64,000 nt of DNA from Sarcophilus harrisii (GCF_902635505.1 NC_045428.1:225944107-226008106), one strand, 5' to 3'. Shown: positions 1 through 11,955, counted from the first letter of the stretch. Numbers and translations are program-made. Notes: generated by a model from the sequence alone, not told the origin.

Positions 1-191
1 GACATGAGCAGAGATTGATTCAATCCGGATAGAATCTCTTCTTCACCTACCTTCAGAAACTCATCTAACTGGGGATCCTATCTTGGGATAGGAATATAAC
101 AATGAAAAAAATACTTCCTTTTATTTGTTTATTTATAAAGTAAATTTTTTATATTTATATATTTATTTATGCATATTTACATATTCAAAGT

Positions 192-757
192 TATTGTATA
201 TGAATATTATGAAATATTATTGTTCTATAAGAAATGATCAACAGAATGATTTCAAAGAAGTCTGGAAGGACTTATATGAACTGATGCTGAGTGAAATGAG
301 CAGAACCAGGAGATCATTGCACATGGCAACAACAAGATTATGTGATGATCAATTCTGATGGACATGGTTCTTTTCACCAATGAGTTGATTCAAGCCAATT
401 CCAATAAATAGACTTGTAATGGAGAAAGCCATCTGCCTCCAGAGAGAGCACTGTGGGGACTGAATGTGGATCGCAAAATTATTTTTATCTTTATTATTGT
501 TTATTTGCTTTTTGTTTTTTTTCTCATTCTTTCCTTTTTTACCTGATTTTTCTTGCATAGCATAATAAATGTGGAAATATGTATAGAAGAACTGTACATA
601 TTTAACATATATCAGATTACTTGCTGAATATGGGAGGCAAGTGGGGGAAGAAAGGGAGAAAAATTTGGAGCACAAGGTTTTGCAAAGGTGAATGCTGAAA
701 GCTATCTTTGCATGTATTTGGAAAAACAAAATATTATAAAAATAAAAAATTAGTGTT
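192..757 (+). mobile_element. L1 3' end, 5'-truncated
   Basis: It starts within the ORF2 C-terminus (peptide similar to YYCSIRNDQQNDF and ELMLSEMSRTRRS, shared with the L1 at 4.2-5.8 kb) and runs through a 3' UTR into an A-rich tail near 735-757. The 190 bp before it are not assigned. Confidence 0.8.
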
Positions 758-814
758 GAAAAAAGAAAAATATTGGGATCTCTACTATTACTGGGGTTTC
801 TGCCACATTATTCT

Positions 815-1326
815 CTCTTTTTAAAAAAAATTTATTTAATAGCTTTTTATTTACAGGTTATATGTATGGGTAACTTTACAGCATTAACAATTGCCAAACT
901 TATTGTTCCAATTTTTCACCTCTTACTCCCCACCCCACCCCCCAGATGGCAGGATGACCAGTAGATGTTAAATATATTTAAATATAAATTAGATACACAA
1001 TAAGTATACATGACCAAAACATTATTTTGCTGTACAAAAAGAATCAGACTCTGAAATATTGTACAATTAGCCTGTGAAGGAAATCCAAAATGCATGTGGG
1101 CATAAATATGGGGATTGGGAATTCAATGTAATGGTTGTTAGTCATCTCCCAGAGTTCTTTCTCTGGGCATAGCTGGTTCAGTTCATTACTGCTCCATTGG
1201 AAATGATTTGGTTGATCTCATTGCTGAGGATGGCCAGGTCCATCAGAACTGGCCATCATATAGTATTGTTGCTGAAGTATATAATGATCTCCTGGTCCTG
1301 CTCATTTCACTCAGCATCAGTTCGTG
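815..1326 (-). mobile_element. L1 3' end, antisense
   Basis: This is the reverse complement of the L1 3' UTR seen at 5400-5820, including the TGTACAAAAAGAATCAGA block. The T-rich start is the tail in reverse. It stops at the conserved ELMLSEMS region. Confidence 0.8.
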
Positions 1327-1329
1327 CCA

Positions 1330-2465
1330 CATTATTCTCAAGGGCTGTACCATATCAGGCAGGGATTGTGAGTGGAACCATACTGAAATTGAAATATTTT
1401 TCCTAGAAATAATAGTGTTGATTTGTTATTTGATTACTATTCCTGCAGGTGAAGTGAGGGACAATGTGGTGAGTCTGTTAGGACAATAGTGGGAAAGGTC
1501 CACTAATCAGGAGCTCAGGGTAGTAATGTATTTCATTACTCCTTTTGAAGGATGTTTGTATGACATGACATTAAGTGTGCTAACTATCCTAGTCATCCTT
1601 CCTATGACACAGTATGGAAAAAATATTTAAACTTTTAAACTGCCTGGTTCATCAAAAACAAACAAAAGGAGAGACAAAATTATAACCTCTGAGACAATGT
1701 CATTACAAACATCCTTTACATTCTCTCCCCATCGTAAGTCTTCAGAGGAAACACAAGATTTAAAGATAATTATATACCTCCCTGTGAATCACAAACTAAT
1801 GGTTACAGCTTTAAGGTAGAATTGGTAGCATTATATGTAACAAATTCTGGTAATGTTTATCTAGGTACATTGTCTTAAAGGTTATTATTTACAGAAATGA
1901 TGTATTTTCACAACTGCCAGCTCAAAGGAGCACTGTTCTGACAGCTTTGCTGTTGCAATTCTTATATACTGCATTGTTATCGTTGAAGTGATTCTTCTGA
2001 GTTGCCCTGTGCTGGCGTCAAAAAGGGTTAAAGGGGGTATCATTTTGTGCTCAAAATACCAAGTAAGAAGAATTTGGTTTGTTTTTTTCTCTTCTCTGCA
2101 ACAAAAAAATATCTAAAATTTCTAGCTGCCTCTAATACAGGTTTGGTTAATTAGCAGAATTGTTCTCAACACCTTTTAACAATGTCAGTGATAAGTCTGT
2201 GATTTTCCTTATCCTCAAATAGTGAGCTAGAATCTCATTGATAGCTTTTAAGTGTTTCTCATGGCTCTAGGAAATTTTCCTCATCTCTAAAACTAAGGGA
2301 ATGTAAGATTCAGAATTACCCTTCAAGTTAGAGTCCTGATGAAAGTACTTCAGAATCTGAAATACATGCCCAAAGCAGAGAGCCTTTTCCTATTTAGAAG
2401 TTAAACTTCATTGTCAAACACCAAGAAAATGATTTGACTTGGGTACTTAAGATGAGAAGAAGAAA
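1330..2465. other. No gene or repeat recognised
   Basis: AT-rich sequence with only short open frames and no splice-flanked coding exon that I can recognise. A 20-odd base T run follows at about 2475. Confidence 0.4.
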
Positions 2466-2727
2466 TACCATGTGCTTTTTTTTTTTTTTTTTTTAAAGCC
2501 AATGGACCTGGGGCTTTTCAAAATCAAGAACTATCTTGCTTCATCACATTTGCCTGCCATCCTTCATAAATGCTGTTTTGAATTGTAAAATCTAAATGTA
2601 ACCAGAGAAATGGGAAACTCAAATGTTTTACCAGATTTATTTTCAATGACAGATGCTAGCCGATGGCTGAAGAGAAATTAAAAGATGAACTGCACGTATG
2701 TAATATACTAATATATTCAGTATTTTA

Positions 2728-2912
2728 CCTTCTCTAGGGTGCCTAAGTAACATAAAATCTGAGTTCAAATCCAGCCCTTGACATTTTGTAGTTGTGTGAC
2801 CCCAGACAAGTCACTTAATATTTCCTCATCTGTAAAATTAACCGGAGAAGGAAATGGCAAACCATTCTGGTATCTTTGCCAAGAAAACCCCAAATGAGGT
2901 CATGGAGAGCCA
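2728..2912 (+). mobile_element. CORE-SINE (MAR1-like)
   Basis: It has the GTTCAAATC box, the core TGTGTGACCCCAGACAAGTC, the TTCCTCATCTGTAAAAT block and the marsupial-type tail containing GGAAATGGCAAACCA and GCCAAGAAAACCCCAAATG. Confidence 0.75.
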
Positions 2913-2929
2913 TATACAATATCTGTATG

Positions 2930-3165
2930 AAGCCTTTCCTCATCTCCCCAAATGCTAGAGTCCCCCCCCTCCCAAACTACCTCAAATTCAGCTACTTGGT
3001 TCATACTTATACTTATAAACTTTATTTTTATACTAAATTTATTTGTCTTCTCATTAATATATAAGCTCCAAATAAGGATTTTTCATTCTTTGTGCTTGTA
3101 TCCACAGTGTCTAGCACATCAGAGAGCAATAATATTTTTTATTGATTATGTTAAGGGATCATCAA
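2930..3165 (+). mobile_element. L2 LINE 3' fragment
   Basis: It shows AAGCCTTTCCTCATCTCCCC followed by the terminal block resembling TGTATCCACAGTGTCTAGCAC, as in L2 3' ends. It is decayed. Confidence 0.5.
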
Positions 3166-3289
3166 GCCAAAAGTTTTTCTTGTTTAGTGCACTAAGGTTG
3201 CTTGGTAATATAAATTCAATTTGCTGCCAATTTAGATTTTAAGGTAAAATTTTATCAATTTCTTATTTTCTTCATAAGGACATAATTAG

Positions 3290-4247
3290 TTAAAATTATT
3301 GAAAATTTTATTTAAATTTAAATGAAGACAAATACTATGATTCAAAGAGAAAATAACAGAAGCAATAGCTAACTTCATGAAAGAAAATGATAACAATGAA
3401 AAAAAATTTGAGATTCAACCAAAGAATCTTAAAGGAGAAATTTGTGAATCTACAACTTTTCATCAATAAAATATATAGATCAATTGATTAGATACACAAC
3501 TAAAAATTAGGGGGAAAATCAAAAAGCCCCAAATAAATATACTAAATAAAAGCAAAGTTAAAGTGAAAAGTGAAAACAAATTGTAACATTGCTAAGTAAA
3601 ACTAAGAAACAATTTCATGAAAAAAATTTATAAAAAAGATAAATCACTGGCTAATTTGGTAAAAAGAAAAAAGGAAGAAAATGAAATTGGCAAAATAAAA
3701 TAAGAAAAGGGAACTTTCACAACAGAGGAAAAGAAAAAGGACATTATAAGACTAAAAACTATTTGTCCAATTACATGACAACAAAATTGATACATGAAAT
3801 GAAATGATATTTACAAAATACAAAATGCCCAAACTAAAAACAATTAATGGGAATTTAAATAACCCAATCTCAGAAAAATAAATTGAATGAGCCATAAAAC
3901 TTATGGCATGAATGAACTTTGAAAGGAGAAAAATCCCAGAATCAGATCAACTCTCCATCAAATATTTAAAGAACAATTATCTACAATTTTACATAAATTA
4001 TTTGCAAAAATAAGGAAATATAATATCTTACCAAACTCTTTCAATGAGTCAAATATGGTTCCTGATACCTAAACCAGGGAGAAAAAAAAACCTTAAGAGC
4101 AATATTTTTAATGAATATTGATGCAGAAACATTGATTAAAATATTAGCAAATAGTAAAAACTACACATTGAAAACATTATATATAATGGCCAAGCTAGAT
4201 TTATGCAAGGGCTGTGTGTTTGTTTTCATATTAAAAATTATAAACAT
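3290..4247 (+). mobile_element. Old L1 ORF2 fragment, segment 1
   Basis: A-rich decayed sequence. Translated in pieces it resembles the L1 reverse transcriptase region (for example LIKILAN followed by an IMAKLDLCKG stretch). It is interrupted by a younger L1 at 4248; the old copy seems to continue beyond it. Confidence 0.55.
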
Positions 4248-5817
4248 ATTGATCAGTGGAATAGATTAGGTTCAAGAGACAAAACAGTCAACAACTATAG
4301 CAACCTAGTCTTTGACAAACCCAAAGACCCCAGCTTTTGGGATAAGAACTTACTGTTTGACAAAAATTGCTGGGGAAAATTGGAAACTAATATGGCAGAA
4401 ATTAGGCATTGATCCACACTTAACACCGTACACCAAGATAAGGTCAAAATGGGTTCATGACCTAGGCATAAAGAATGAAATTATTAATAAATTAGAGGAA
4501 CACAGGATAGTTTACCTCTCAGACCTGTGGAAGGGGAAGGACTTTATGACCAAAGAAGGACTAGAGATCATTACTGATCACAAAATAGAAAATTTCAACT
4601 ATACCAAACTGAAAAGTTGTTGTACAAACAAAACTAATGCAGACAAGATTAGAAGGGAAGCAATAAACTGGGAAAATATTTTTACAGTCAAAAGTTCTGA
4701 TAAAGGCCTCATTTCCAAAATATATAGAGAATTTAACTCTAATTTATAAAAAATCAAGCCATTCTCCAATTGAAAAATGGTCAAAGGATATGAACAGACA
4801 ATTCTCAGATGAAGAAATTGAAACTATTTCTAGTCATATGAAAAGATGCTCCAAGTCATTATTAATCAGACAAATGCAAATTAAGACAACTCTAAGATAC
4901 CACTACACACCTGTCAGATTGGCTAAGATGACAGGAAAAAATAATGATGATTGTTGGAGGGGATGCGGGAAAACTGGGACATTGATGCATTGTTGGTGGA
5001 GTTGTGAACGAATCCAACCATTTTGGAGAGTAGTTTGGAACTATGCTCAAAAAGTTATCAAACTGTGCATACCCTTTGATCCAGCAGTGTTACTACTGGG
5101 ATTATATCCCAAAGAGATTATAAAGAAGGGAAAGGGACCTGTATGTGCACGAATGTTTGTGGCAGCCCTTTTTGTAGTGGCTAGAAACTGGAAACTGAAT
5201 GGATGTCCATCAGTTGGAGAATGGCTGAATAAATTGTGGTATATGAATATTATGGAATATTACTGTTCTGTAAGAAATGACCAACAGGATGATTTCAGAA
5301 AGGCCTGGAGAGACTTACACGAACTGATGCTGAGTGAAATGAGCAGGACCAGGAGATCATTATATACTTCAACAACAATACTATATGATGACCAGTTCTG
5401 ATGGACCAGGCCATCCTCAGCAACGAGATCAACCAAATCATTTCCAATGCAGCAGTAATGAACTGAACCAGCTACGCCCAGAAAAAGAACTCTGGAAGAT
5501 GACTAAAAAACATTACATTGAATTCCCAATCCCCATATTTATGCCCACCTGCATTTTTGATTTCCTTCACAAGCTAATTGTACAATATTTCAGAGTCTGA
5601 TTCTTTTTGTACAGCAAAATAACGTTTTGGTCATGTATACTTATTGTGTATCTAATTTATATTTTAATATATTTAACATCTACTGGTCATCCTGCCATCT
5701 AGGGGAGGGGGTGGGGGGGTAAGAGGTGAAAAATTGGAACAAGAGGTTTGGCAATTGTTAATGCTGTAAAGTTACCCATGCATATAACCTGTAAATAAAA
5801 GGCTATTAAATTTTAAA
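4248..5817 (+). mobile_element. L1, 5'-truncated, inserted in an older L1
   Basis: The ORF2 C-terminal half includes WVHDLGIKNEIINKLEEH, SDKGLISKIYRE, MQIKTTLRYHYTPVRLAK and CWRGCGKTGTLMHCWWSC, followed by a 3' UTR and an A-rich tail. It is broken: the ORF2 frame shifts near 4340 and again around 4750-4790. A 15-bp target-site duplication (AAAAATTATAAACAT) occurs at 4233-4247 and 5818-5832. Confidence 0.88.
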
Positions 5818-6092
5818 AAAAATTATAAACATAATAGACCATATTAATAACAAACTAATAAAATAATATAATTATATGAATACTGGAAAGGGTTTTACAT
5901 ATTATAAATAGAAGAACAAGAAAAAAATAGCTCTTTCCTTGATATAACCTACAATGTCTATCTAAAATCATGAGCTGGAATGGAGAAACTCTAGAGGCCT
6001 TTCCAATAAGATCATGAGTGTCCATACTGGGTGTATTATTTACTAATATTGGTAGAACTAGCTTTATTTGGTTAGATATTATTTAATATCTA

Positions 6093-6430
6093 GACTTGTG
6101 GGATATATGTGTCCCCCAAATCCCTGGGGTTCCCCAGGGACACCAAAATGCTTGTTTTGGATCCACTCAGGTTTTGGGTCTGGTCTGCCCAAAAGCTTTT
6201 AGCATCATCTGAATTTATTGAATTTTTATATCTACCTGGTGATATAAAGCTCTATCTTTTCTCCATGCTGGCTATCCATTTGTCTTTATGCCTTTGTTTA
6301 AACCCTACATAAACCTCACAGAAAGTCAAGAGGGAGCCATACTTTTTTCCTTTCTTCTGCCAAATAGACTTAATAAAATTTTAAGAACTTTCTTTTTTAA
6401 TTTTGGGGTTTGTTTCTGACTGAAATTATT
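6093..6430 (+). mobile_element. LTR-like fossil (solo LTR?)
   Basis: The segment begins TGTGGG, carries an AATAAA near its 3' part and differs in base composition from the old L1 around it. This is the general look of a retroviral long terminal repeat. No internal region accompanies it. Family and ends are uncertain. Confidence 0.3.
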
Positions 6431-6802
6431 ATTTAATGTACTTATAATAATTTTACAGAAATAATATTTAAAAATTATAAGTATAGAAAAAAAGAAAGAA
6501 GAAACAAACCAGTCACTTTCTAAAAATAATTATCTGTGGGAAAAGCCTAAAGATTCAACTTAAAATTAATTTTTTAAAATTAGCCAATTCATTAAAATAG
6601 CAGGATTTAAAAAAAAAAAAACACCACCAAAGATCATCAGCCTTTCTATATATTATCAACAAAATCCAAAAGAAGTAGAAAAATAAATTCCATTCAAAAT
6701 AACTATAATGTCAAGGAGCCTATCTAATAAGATACACAAAGGAACTATAGAACTAAGCGAAGATCAAGTAGAGAGAGTAATTGCTCATGGTTGGGACATG
6801 CT

Positions 6803-7345
6803 AATAATAATAGCTGGCATTTGGATAGTGCTTTAAGATTTGCAAAATGCTTTAAATGTATTATTGTATTTGATCCTCAGAACAACTCTATTAAAAAGTT
6901 GATATTAATATTTGCATTTTACAGATGAGGAAACTGAAACTTGAAGAAGTTCAGTAATTTGTCCATGGCCATATAGCTAATAAGTATCTTAGGGAAAATT
7001 GTTTAAAATAATATTTTATTTTTTTCCCAATTACATGTAAAATTATTTTTAATAATCATTTTAAACATTTTGAGTTTGGAATAGCCTTCTTTGCTTCCCC
7101 TTCCCTGAGATGGCAAATAATTTAATATAGGTTATACATGAGTGATCATGCAAAACACTTCTATATTAATCATGTTGTGAAAGAAAGTACAGACAAAAAC
7201 AAAAACAAAAAAAGTAAAAAATAATATGCTTCAATCTTCATTCAGACTATATCACTTCTTTCTCTGGAGGTGGATCATGATTTAGGGAGGATTTGAACTC
7301 AAGTCATCTAAATTAATTTACAGAATTAGTGCCATACCAATGCAA
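6803..7345 (+). mobile_element. MIR-type CORE-SINE split by an L1 tail
   Basis: The SINE runs 6803-6993 (TTTACAGATGAGGAAACTGA block) and resumes at about 7284 with GGATTTGAACTCAAGTC. The interruption is the antisense L1 3' end at 6995-7283. Confidence 0.6.
6995..7283 (-). mobile_element. L1 3' end, antisense, inside a SINE
   Basis: It contains the older 3' UTR type with ATATAGGTTATACATG in reverse orientation, also found near 16085 and 27105. A T-rich start marks the tail. The short motif TTAGGGA at both edges may be a target-site duplication. Confidence 0.65.
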
Positions 7346-7624
7346 CTTTCAAAGAATTACCTGTTAGACAAGATGATAACAAACTTTATCTAAAAGAAAA
7401 GTTCAGCATTCTTAAGGGAAATAATGAAAAGAAATGTAAAAGCATGGGTTCTAGAAGTATCCCAAACATACAACAAAACAGTAATCTTCAAAACAATTTG
7501 TTGCTAATGAAAAAAGTAGAAAAGTTAATCAATGATGCATAAAATCAAGAAGCATTTGAACACAATCTTTGATAAACTCAAGGTCAATTGCTAGGGATAA
7601 AAATGCTTCAGCCCAAAGAAAATT

Positions 7625-7812
7625 TGTTGGAAAACAAATTTATTTTATTTTTAATTTATGGAATAAAACAAACATTTCCATAACAGAACATAATAAAAAA
7701 GATGATTGCACATGAAATTGCAAATCTATTATGTACAACTTGCTATTCCTTTTAAATATATAATAAAGTTATCATGTAATTTTTTTTTCTTTTTCTTTCT
7801 CTCCCTCTCTGC
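7625..7812 (-). mobile_element. Antisense L1-type tail fragment
   Basis: T-rich start, GGAATAAAACAAACATTTCC block and a C/T-rich stretch at 7780-7818, as in reversed marsupial L1 3' ends recalled from other loci. Low certainty. Confidence 0.35.
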
Positions 7813-7975
7813 CCACATCCTAGTGAATGTGGGCAGTTTAGGAAAAATTAGACTTTGACTTACCTTTTACACCATATACCACCATAAGCTCCAAATGAAT
7901 ATATGTCATATATAAAAGCTTATATCATAAACAAAATAAGAGCATCAGGGAAGACAGTTATCTGAAAACACTGAG

Positions 7976-8500
7976 ACTTCCCCCTCCTCATATCCCCAAG
8001 TAATTTTCCCATAGTATATTCCTAGCAAATGCATATTAACAGTCCATATAAGAGACATCACAGGTCACTTTTGCTACTGGGTGTCTCTGGGTGTATCACA
8101 TGAGTGTCCTGATAATTCATGTATATACTTAACACCCAAGCAAATAATCCTAATAGCAAAACAAAGCTAGAAACAATCATATCAAAATCTTCATTAAAAA
8201 TGCAAACCATTCACAGATATTAATGTTTATGCAAATAAGCTGAAAAAGTTCATTGCTAACAGATTTGTCACACTACATAACACTAGTACACTAATAATAA
8301 AGATAATAGCAAAATAATAAAGATTCCAAGTCTGAGGAACAGCAGGTCAGCTACTTGGGCTGAAGAAGAGAATTATGCAATAAGGTGGAAAAGTAAACTA
8401 CATTTCCTTCTTTCATCTCCCAGCCTTTGCACTGATCTGTGTTTGGACTTTATGCCCTCACTTCGTTTCTTAGAAATGCTCATTTCCTTTTAAAACTGCT
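7976..8500. other. No gene or repeat recognised
   Basis: AT-rich sequence without a convincing coding exon. Some of it may belong to the decayed L1 upstream. Confidence 0.3.
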
Positions 8501-9085
8501 TTAGCAGCAGTTTCTCCATAAAGCTTTTCCTGATTCCCCCAGTTTCAATAAATTTATATATATTTATATATCATAATTATATCATATATATGCATATAAT
8601 TATATATTTATGTTCCCCAGTTTCAATAAATTTATATATTATTTACATGTATTTATATATCATAATTATGTCATATATATGTATATAATTATATATTTAT
8701 GTTCCCCAGTTTCAACAAATTTATATATTATTTACATGTATTTATATATCATAATTATATCATATATATGCATATAATTATATATTTATGTTCCCCAGTT
8801 TCAATAAATTTATATATTATTTACATGTATTTATATATCATAATTATGTCATATATATGTATATAATTATATATTTATGTTCCCCAGTTTCAATAAATTT
8901 ATATATTATTTATATATAAATAAATTACGTTATAATTTATATATTGCCTCCCTGATAGAATATAACCTCCTTAAAATCAGGCACCGGGCTGTTATTGCTG
9001 TTTTCTTTCTGCCTTTGTATTTCCAGTTTCCAGTGCCTACCAGAATAATTACCACATAGGTAAACAACATGCATGAATACTTTGG
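8500..9085 (+). mobile_element. L2 3' end, split by a tandem array
   Basis: The 8500-8540 part (CCATAAAGCTTTTCCTGATT) and the 8936-9085 part (CCTTTGTATTTCCAGTTTCC) match the order of an L2 3' end. The sequence between them is an AT-rich tandem repeat. Confidence 0.5.
8541..8935. repeat. Tandem repeat, 89-bp unit, about 4.4 copies
   Basis: Units start at AGTTTCAA near 8541, 8619, 8708, 8797 and 8886. The first is 78 bp (it lacks an 11-bp piece), the next three are 89 bp and the last is partial. Units 1 and 3 carry ATCATATATATGCATA; units 2 and 4 carry GTCATATATATGTATA, so growth was probably by dimers. Confidence 0.9.
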
Positions 9086-9089
9086 TTGA

Positions 9090-9676
9090 TTGATTGACTG
9101 GAACCAGATAGTGATGGACTTTAAATGCTAAACAGCTGAAATAACTGCTTGGAAAGGGAGTTAGTAATTTGTATTCAAGGTGCTTGGTGCAAATGGAGCC
9201 TCTTGGCACGAGAGTACTTTAAGAATTACTCTCTGCCTTTCTTCTTACACCTTGTGGGACTTTTCCCGACTTGATCCGGTCCTGCTCCCAGTTAGTGTCA
9301 CCATTTCACTGATGTTGCTCAGATTTTATTCCCTGGGTCCTCCAGAAAATTACCTCCTCTCCAGGCACTTGCTCTTTAGCAATTCTCATCTATTGAGAGC
9401 TTACCTGGAACCTCAGGGGACACATACCTTTAATGCTTGCCATAGTCAGAATTCCTCTGACCTATATTAGCCTCTGATATCGAACAGGTGGGCATCTGGA
9501 TAGTACGCTTTGTTCCTTCGGTCAGCACTTCCTAAAAGGTATTTTTTTTCCCTTCCATTTATCTTCTTTTTAATTTTCCTGATTTTTAAGGCAATTTCTA
9601 GAAGACCCCTGGTATTGCTTTTGGCATCGAGGGGTAGGGCAGGAGCCCTACAAAGAAGAGATTATCTAAAAATAGA
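9090..9676. other. Unassigned sequence
   Basis: A 96-codon open frame at 9180-9470 has no recognisable domain, and I do not call it a gene. No repeat family recognised. Confidence 0.3.
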
Positions 9677-9917
9677 TGTTCTTAAACTCGGTTAGGTAAT
9701 GAACCCCTTTTGGCAATCTGGTGAAGCCTATGGATCCCTTCTCAGAATGCGGTTTTTAAATACATTAAATAAAATAGGAAACCAATTATATTGTAATGCT
9801 TATTTTATTATTTTATTTTAAAATATATTATTTTATTTAAAAATTATTTTATTTTTAAAAAATTTTTGTTAAAAAAAAAAAAAATTAGGTTCACAGATCC
9901 CAGGTTAAGAATTCTAG
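9677..9917. mobile_element. Short inverted-repeat element (MITE-like)
   Basis: The left end GTTCTTAAACTCGGTTAG is mirrored imperfectly by AGGTTAAGAATTCT at the right end, about 240 bp apart, with an AT-rich middle. A related piece (ATGGATCCCTTTGG, then a CTTCTCAAAATG-type block) occurs at 39903-40035. Probably a non-autonomous DNA transposon remnant; family unknown. Confidence 0.45.
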
Positions 9918-9960
9918 AATAAGCCTCTGGGAAGCGCTTGTTAGAGGACATGATGTGATT

Positions 9961-11078
9961 GTAGGATCCTACGCTTTGCCTGTAAATGTATATTTTAAGT
10001 ATATTGATTTTATTTTTTTTTTAGGATCTTACGCTTTGCCTGTAAATGTATATTTTAAGTATATTGATTTTAAATTTTTTAGGATCCCACGCTTTGCCTG
10101 CAAATGTATATTTTAAGTATATTGATTTTATTTTTTTTTAGGATCTTACGCTTTGCCTGTAAATGTATATTTTAAGTATATTGATTTTAAATTTTTTAGG
10201 ATCCCACGCTTTGCCTGCAAATGTATATTTTAAGTATATTGATTTTATTTTTTTTTTTAGGATCTTACGCTTTGCCTGTAAATGTATATTTTAAGTATAT
10301 TGATTTTAAATTTTTTAGGATCCCACGCTTTGCCTGCAAATGTATATTTTAAGTATATTGATTTTAAATTTTTTAGGATCCCACGCTTTGCCTGCAAATG
10401 TATATTTTAAGTATATTGATTTTAATTTTTTTTAGGATCTTACGCTTTGCCTGCAAATGTATATTTTAAGTATATTGATTTTAATTTTTTAGGATCCACG
10501 CTTTGCCTGCAAATGTATATTTTAAGTATATTGATTTTAATTTTTTTAGGATCCTACGCTTTGCCTGTAAATGTATATTTTAAGTATATTGATTTTATTT
10601 TTTTTTTAATCTTACGCTTTGCCTGCAAATGTATATTTTAAGTATATTGATTTTAATTTTTTTTAGGATCCCACGCTTTGCCTGCAAATGTATATTTTAA
10701 GTATATTGATTTTAATTTTTTTTAGGATCTTACGCTTTGCCTGTAAATGTATATTTTAAGTATATTGATTTTAAATTTTTTAGGATCCCACGCTTTGCCT
10801 GCAAATGTATATTTTAAGTATATTGATTTTATTTTTTTTTTTAGGATCTTACGCTTTGCCTGCAAATGTATATTTTAAGTATATTGATTTTAAATTTTTT
10901 AGGATCCCACGCTTTGCCTGCAAATGTATATTTTAAGTATATTGATTTTAAATTTTTTAGGATCCCACGCTTTGCCTGCAAATGTATATTTTAAGTATAT
11001 TGATTTTAATTTTTTTTAGGATCTTACGCTTTGCCTGCAAATGTGTATTTTAAGTATATTGATTTTAAATTTTTAAAG
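9961..11078. repeat. Minisatellite, 57-60 bp unit, 19 copies
   Basis: Each unit contains ACGCTTTGCCTG and GTATATTTTAAGTATATTGA. Nineteen units start from about 9971 to 11026. Length varies with the T run. Two main variants (GATCTTACGC and GATCCCACGC) alternate, and units 4-9 are repeated as units 14-19 at an offset of 583-584 bp, a ten-unit higher-order period. It ends 260 bp before the CpG island of gene A. Confidence 0.95.
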
Positions 11079-11857
11079 CCTTCCTTTTGAAGCAAACAAA
11101 AACGGTTTGAGGAAGAATTAGGAAAGTCTTGATTCCCTCTGCTTGTCCCGAAGAAGGGGGCAGATGGGTCTTGCCACGGTGAGTTCGTGAGCTACTTGTA
11201 ACTCTGCCAAGTCCGAGACTGTGTTGCTTATTATAGGATGCCAGGGACCGGGTCAGGGAAGGGACTAGAGAACGGAGTGCAGGGTCCTGGGACGGGTTAA
11301 TTATTGATTACTAATAACAAACTGGGTTAGGTAGGGACGGGCTTTTGTCACAGGGCGGCCCCCAGGCTGGCAGGCACCGAGAAGGTGGCGGCCGCGCTCG
11401 CCAGGGTGTTCCGTTCCCGGCGGGATTTCAGAGGCTCCACGTTGAGCGCCGAGACGGGAAGACGCCCGTTTTCGGACCCGCCACGTGAGACGGCGCGCGC
11501 GCGCGGCTCGGCTCCGGGGAAGCTGTGGGCTCGCGGGGGATGCTGGCCCGCGCGGCTGGGACGCAGGTCGGGGGGAGGGGAATTGGCTCGGAGGGAGCGT
11601 AGGTGGGCAGCGCACCCGGGCGGGGGCGCCCCGGGGCCGGGCGGGGGCGGGGCGGGGTCTCACCTGCGGGAAGGTGCCCAGCCCCAGCTCCCTCTCCAGA
11701 CCGCCTAGCTCACAGAGATAACCTCCCTCCCTCCCTCCTGCAACGCGCGAAGGGAGACATCCTCCTCTTTCCCCGCCGACGTGCGGGCGCTCCTCGCCCT
11801 ATCTGCTAACACACGCACGTGTGCCCCACAGCAGTGACAGCTCCTGCCCGAAGCACC

Positions 11858-11869
11858 CGCGCATGCGCG
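11858..11869. promoter_or_regulatory. NRF1-type site
   Basis: The palindrome CGCGCATGCGCG lies inside the CpG island and matches the NRF1 consensus in full. NRF1 sites are common in housekeeping CpG promoters. Confidence 0.45.
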
Positions 11870-11947
11870 CCTGCCCACACCAGCATCCTCGGCTCCCTCT
11901 GCAAACGCACGCCCCTCCCCCTGGTTCTGTGAACACACACACAGCGG

Positions 11948-11955
11948 TGACGTCA
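11948..11955. promoter_or_regulatory. CRE site
   Basis: A full palindromic TGACGTCA sits in the CpG island, as bound by CREB/ATF factors. Occupancy is not shown by sequence. Confidence 0.4.

Larger units (their letters stand above)
5833..7975 (+). mobile_element. Old L1 ORF2 fragment, segment 2, with nested insertions
   Basis: Patches of L1-like translation (INNKTNKII near 5850; QNPKEVEK near 6665; near 7390-7620 and 7820-7930) suggest the same old copy continues. It is interrupted by an LTR-like block, a SINE and antisense L1 tails. Strongly decayed, so extent and continuity are approximate. Confidence 0.4.

Noticed and set aside
9180-9470. A 96-codon plus-strand frame
   Set aside because: No start context, domain or exon boundaries; the surrounding sequence is not gene-like.
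10447-10641. A 64-codon frame with internal peptide repeats
   Set aside because: It is a reading of the minisatellite and does not persist along the array.
9961-11078. CRISPR array
   Set aside because: Repeats are contiguous tandem units without distinct spacers, in an animal genome.
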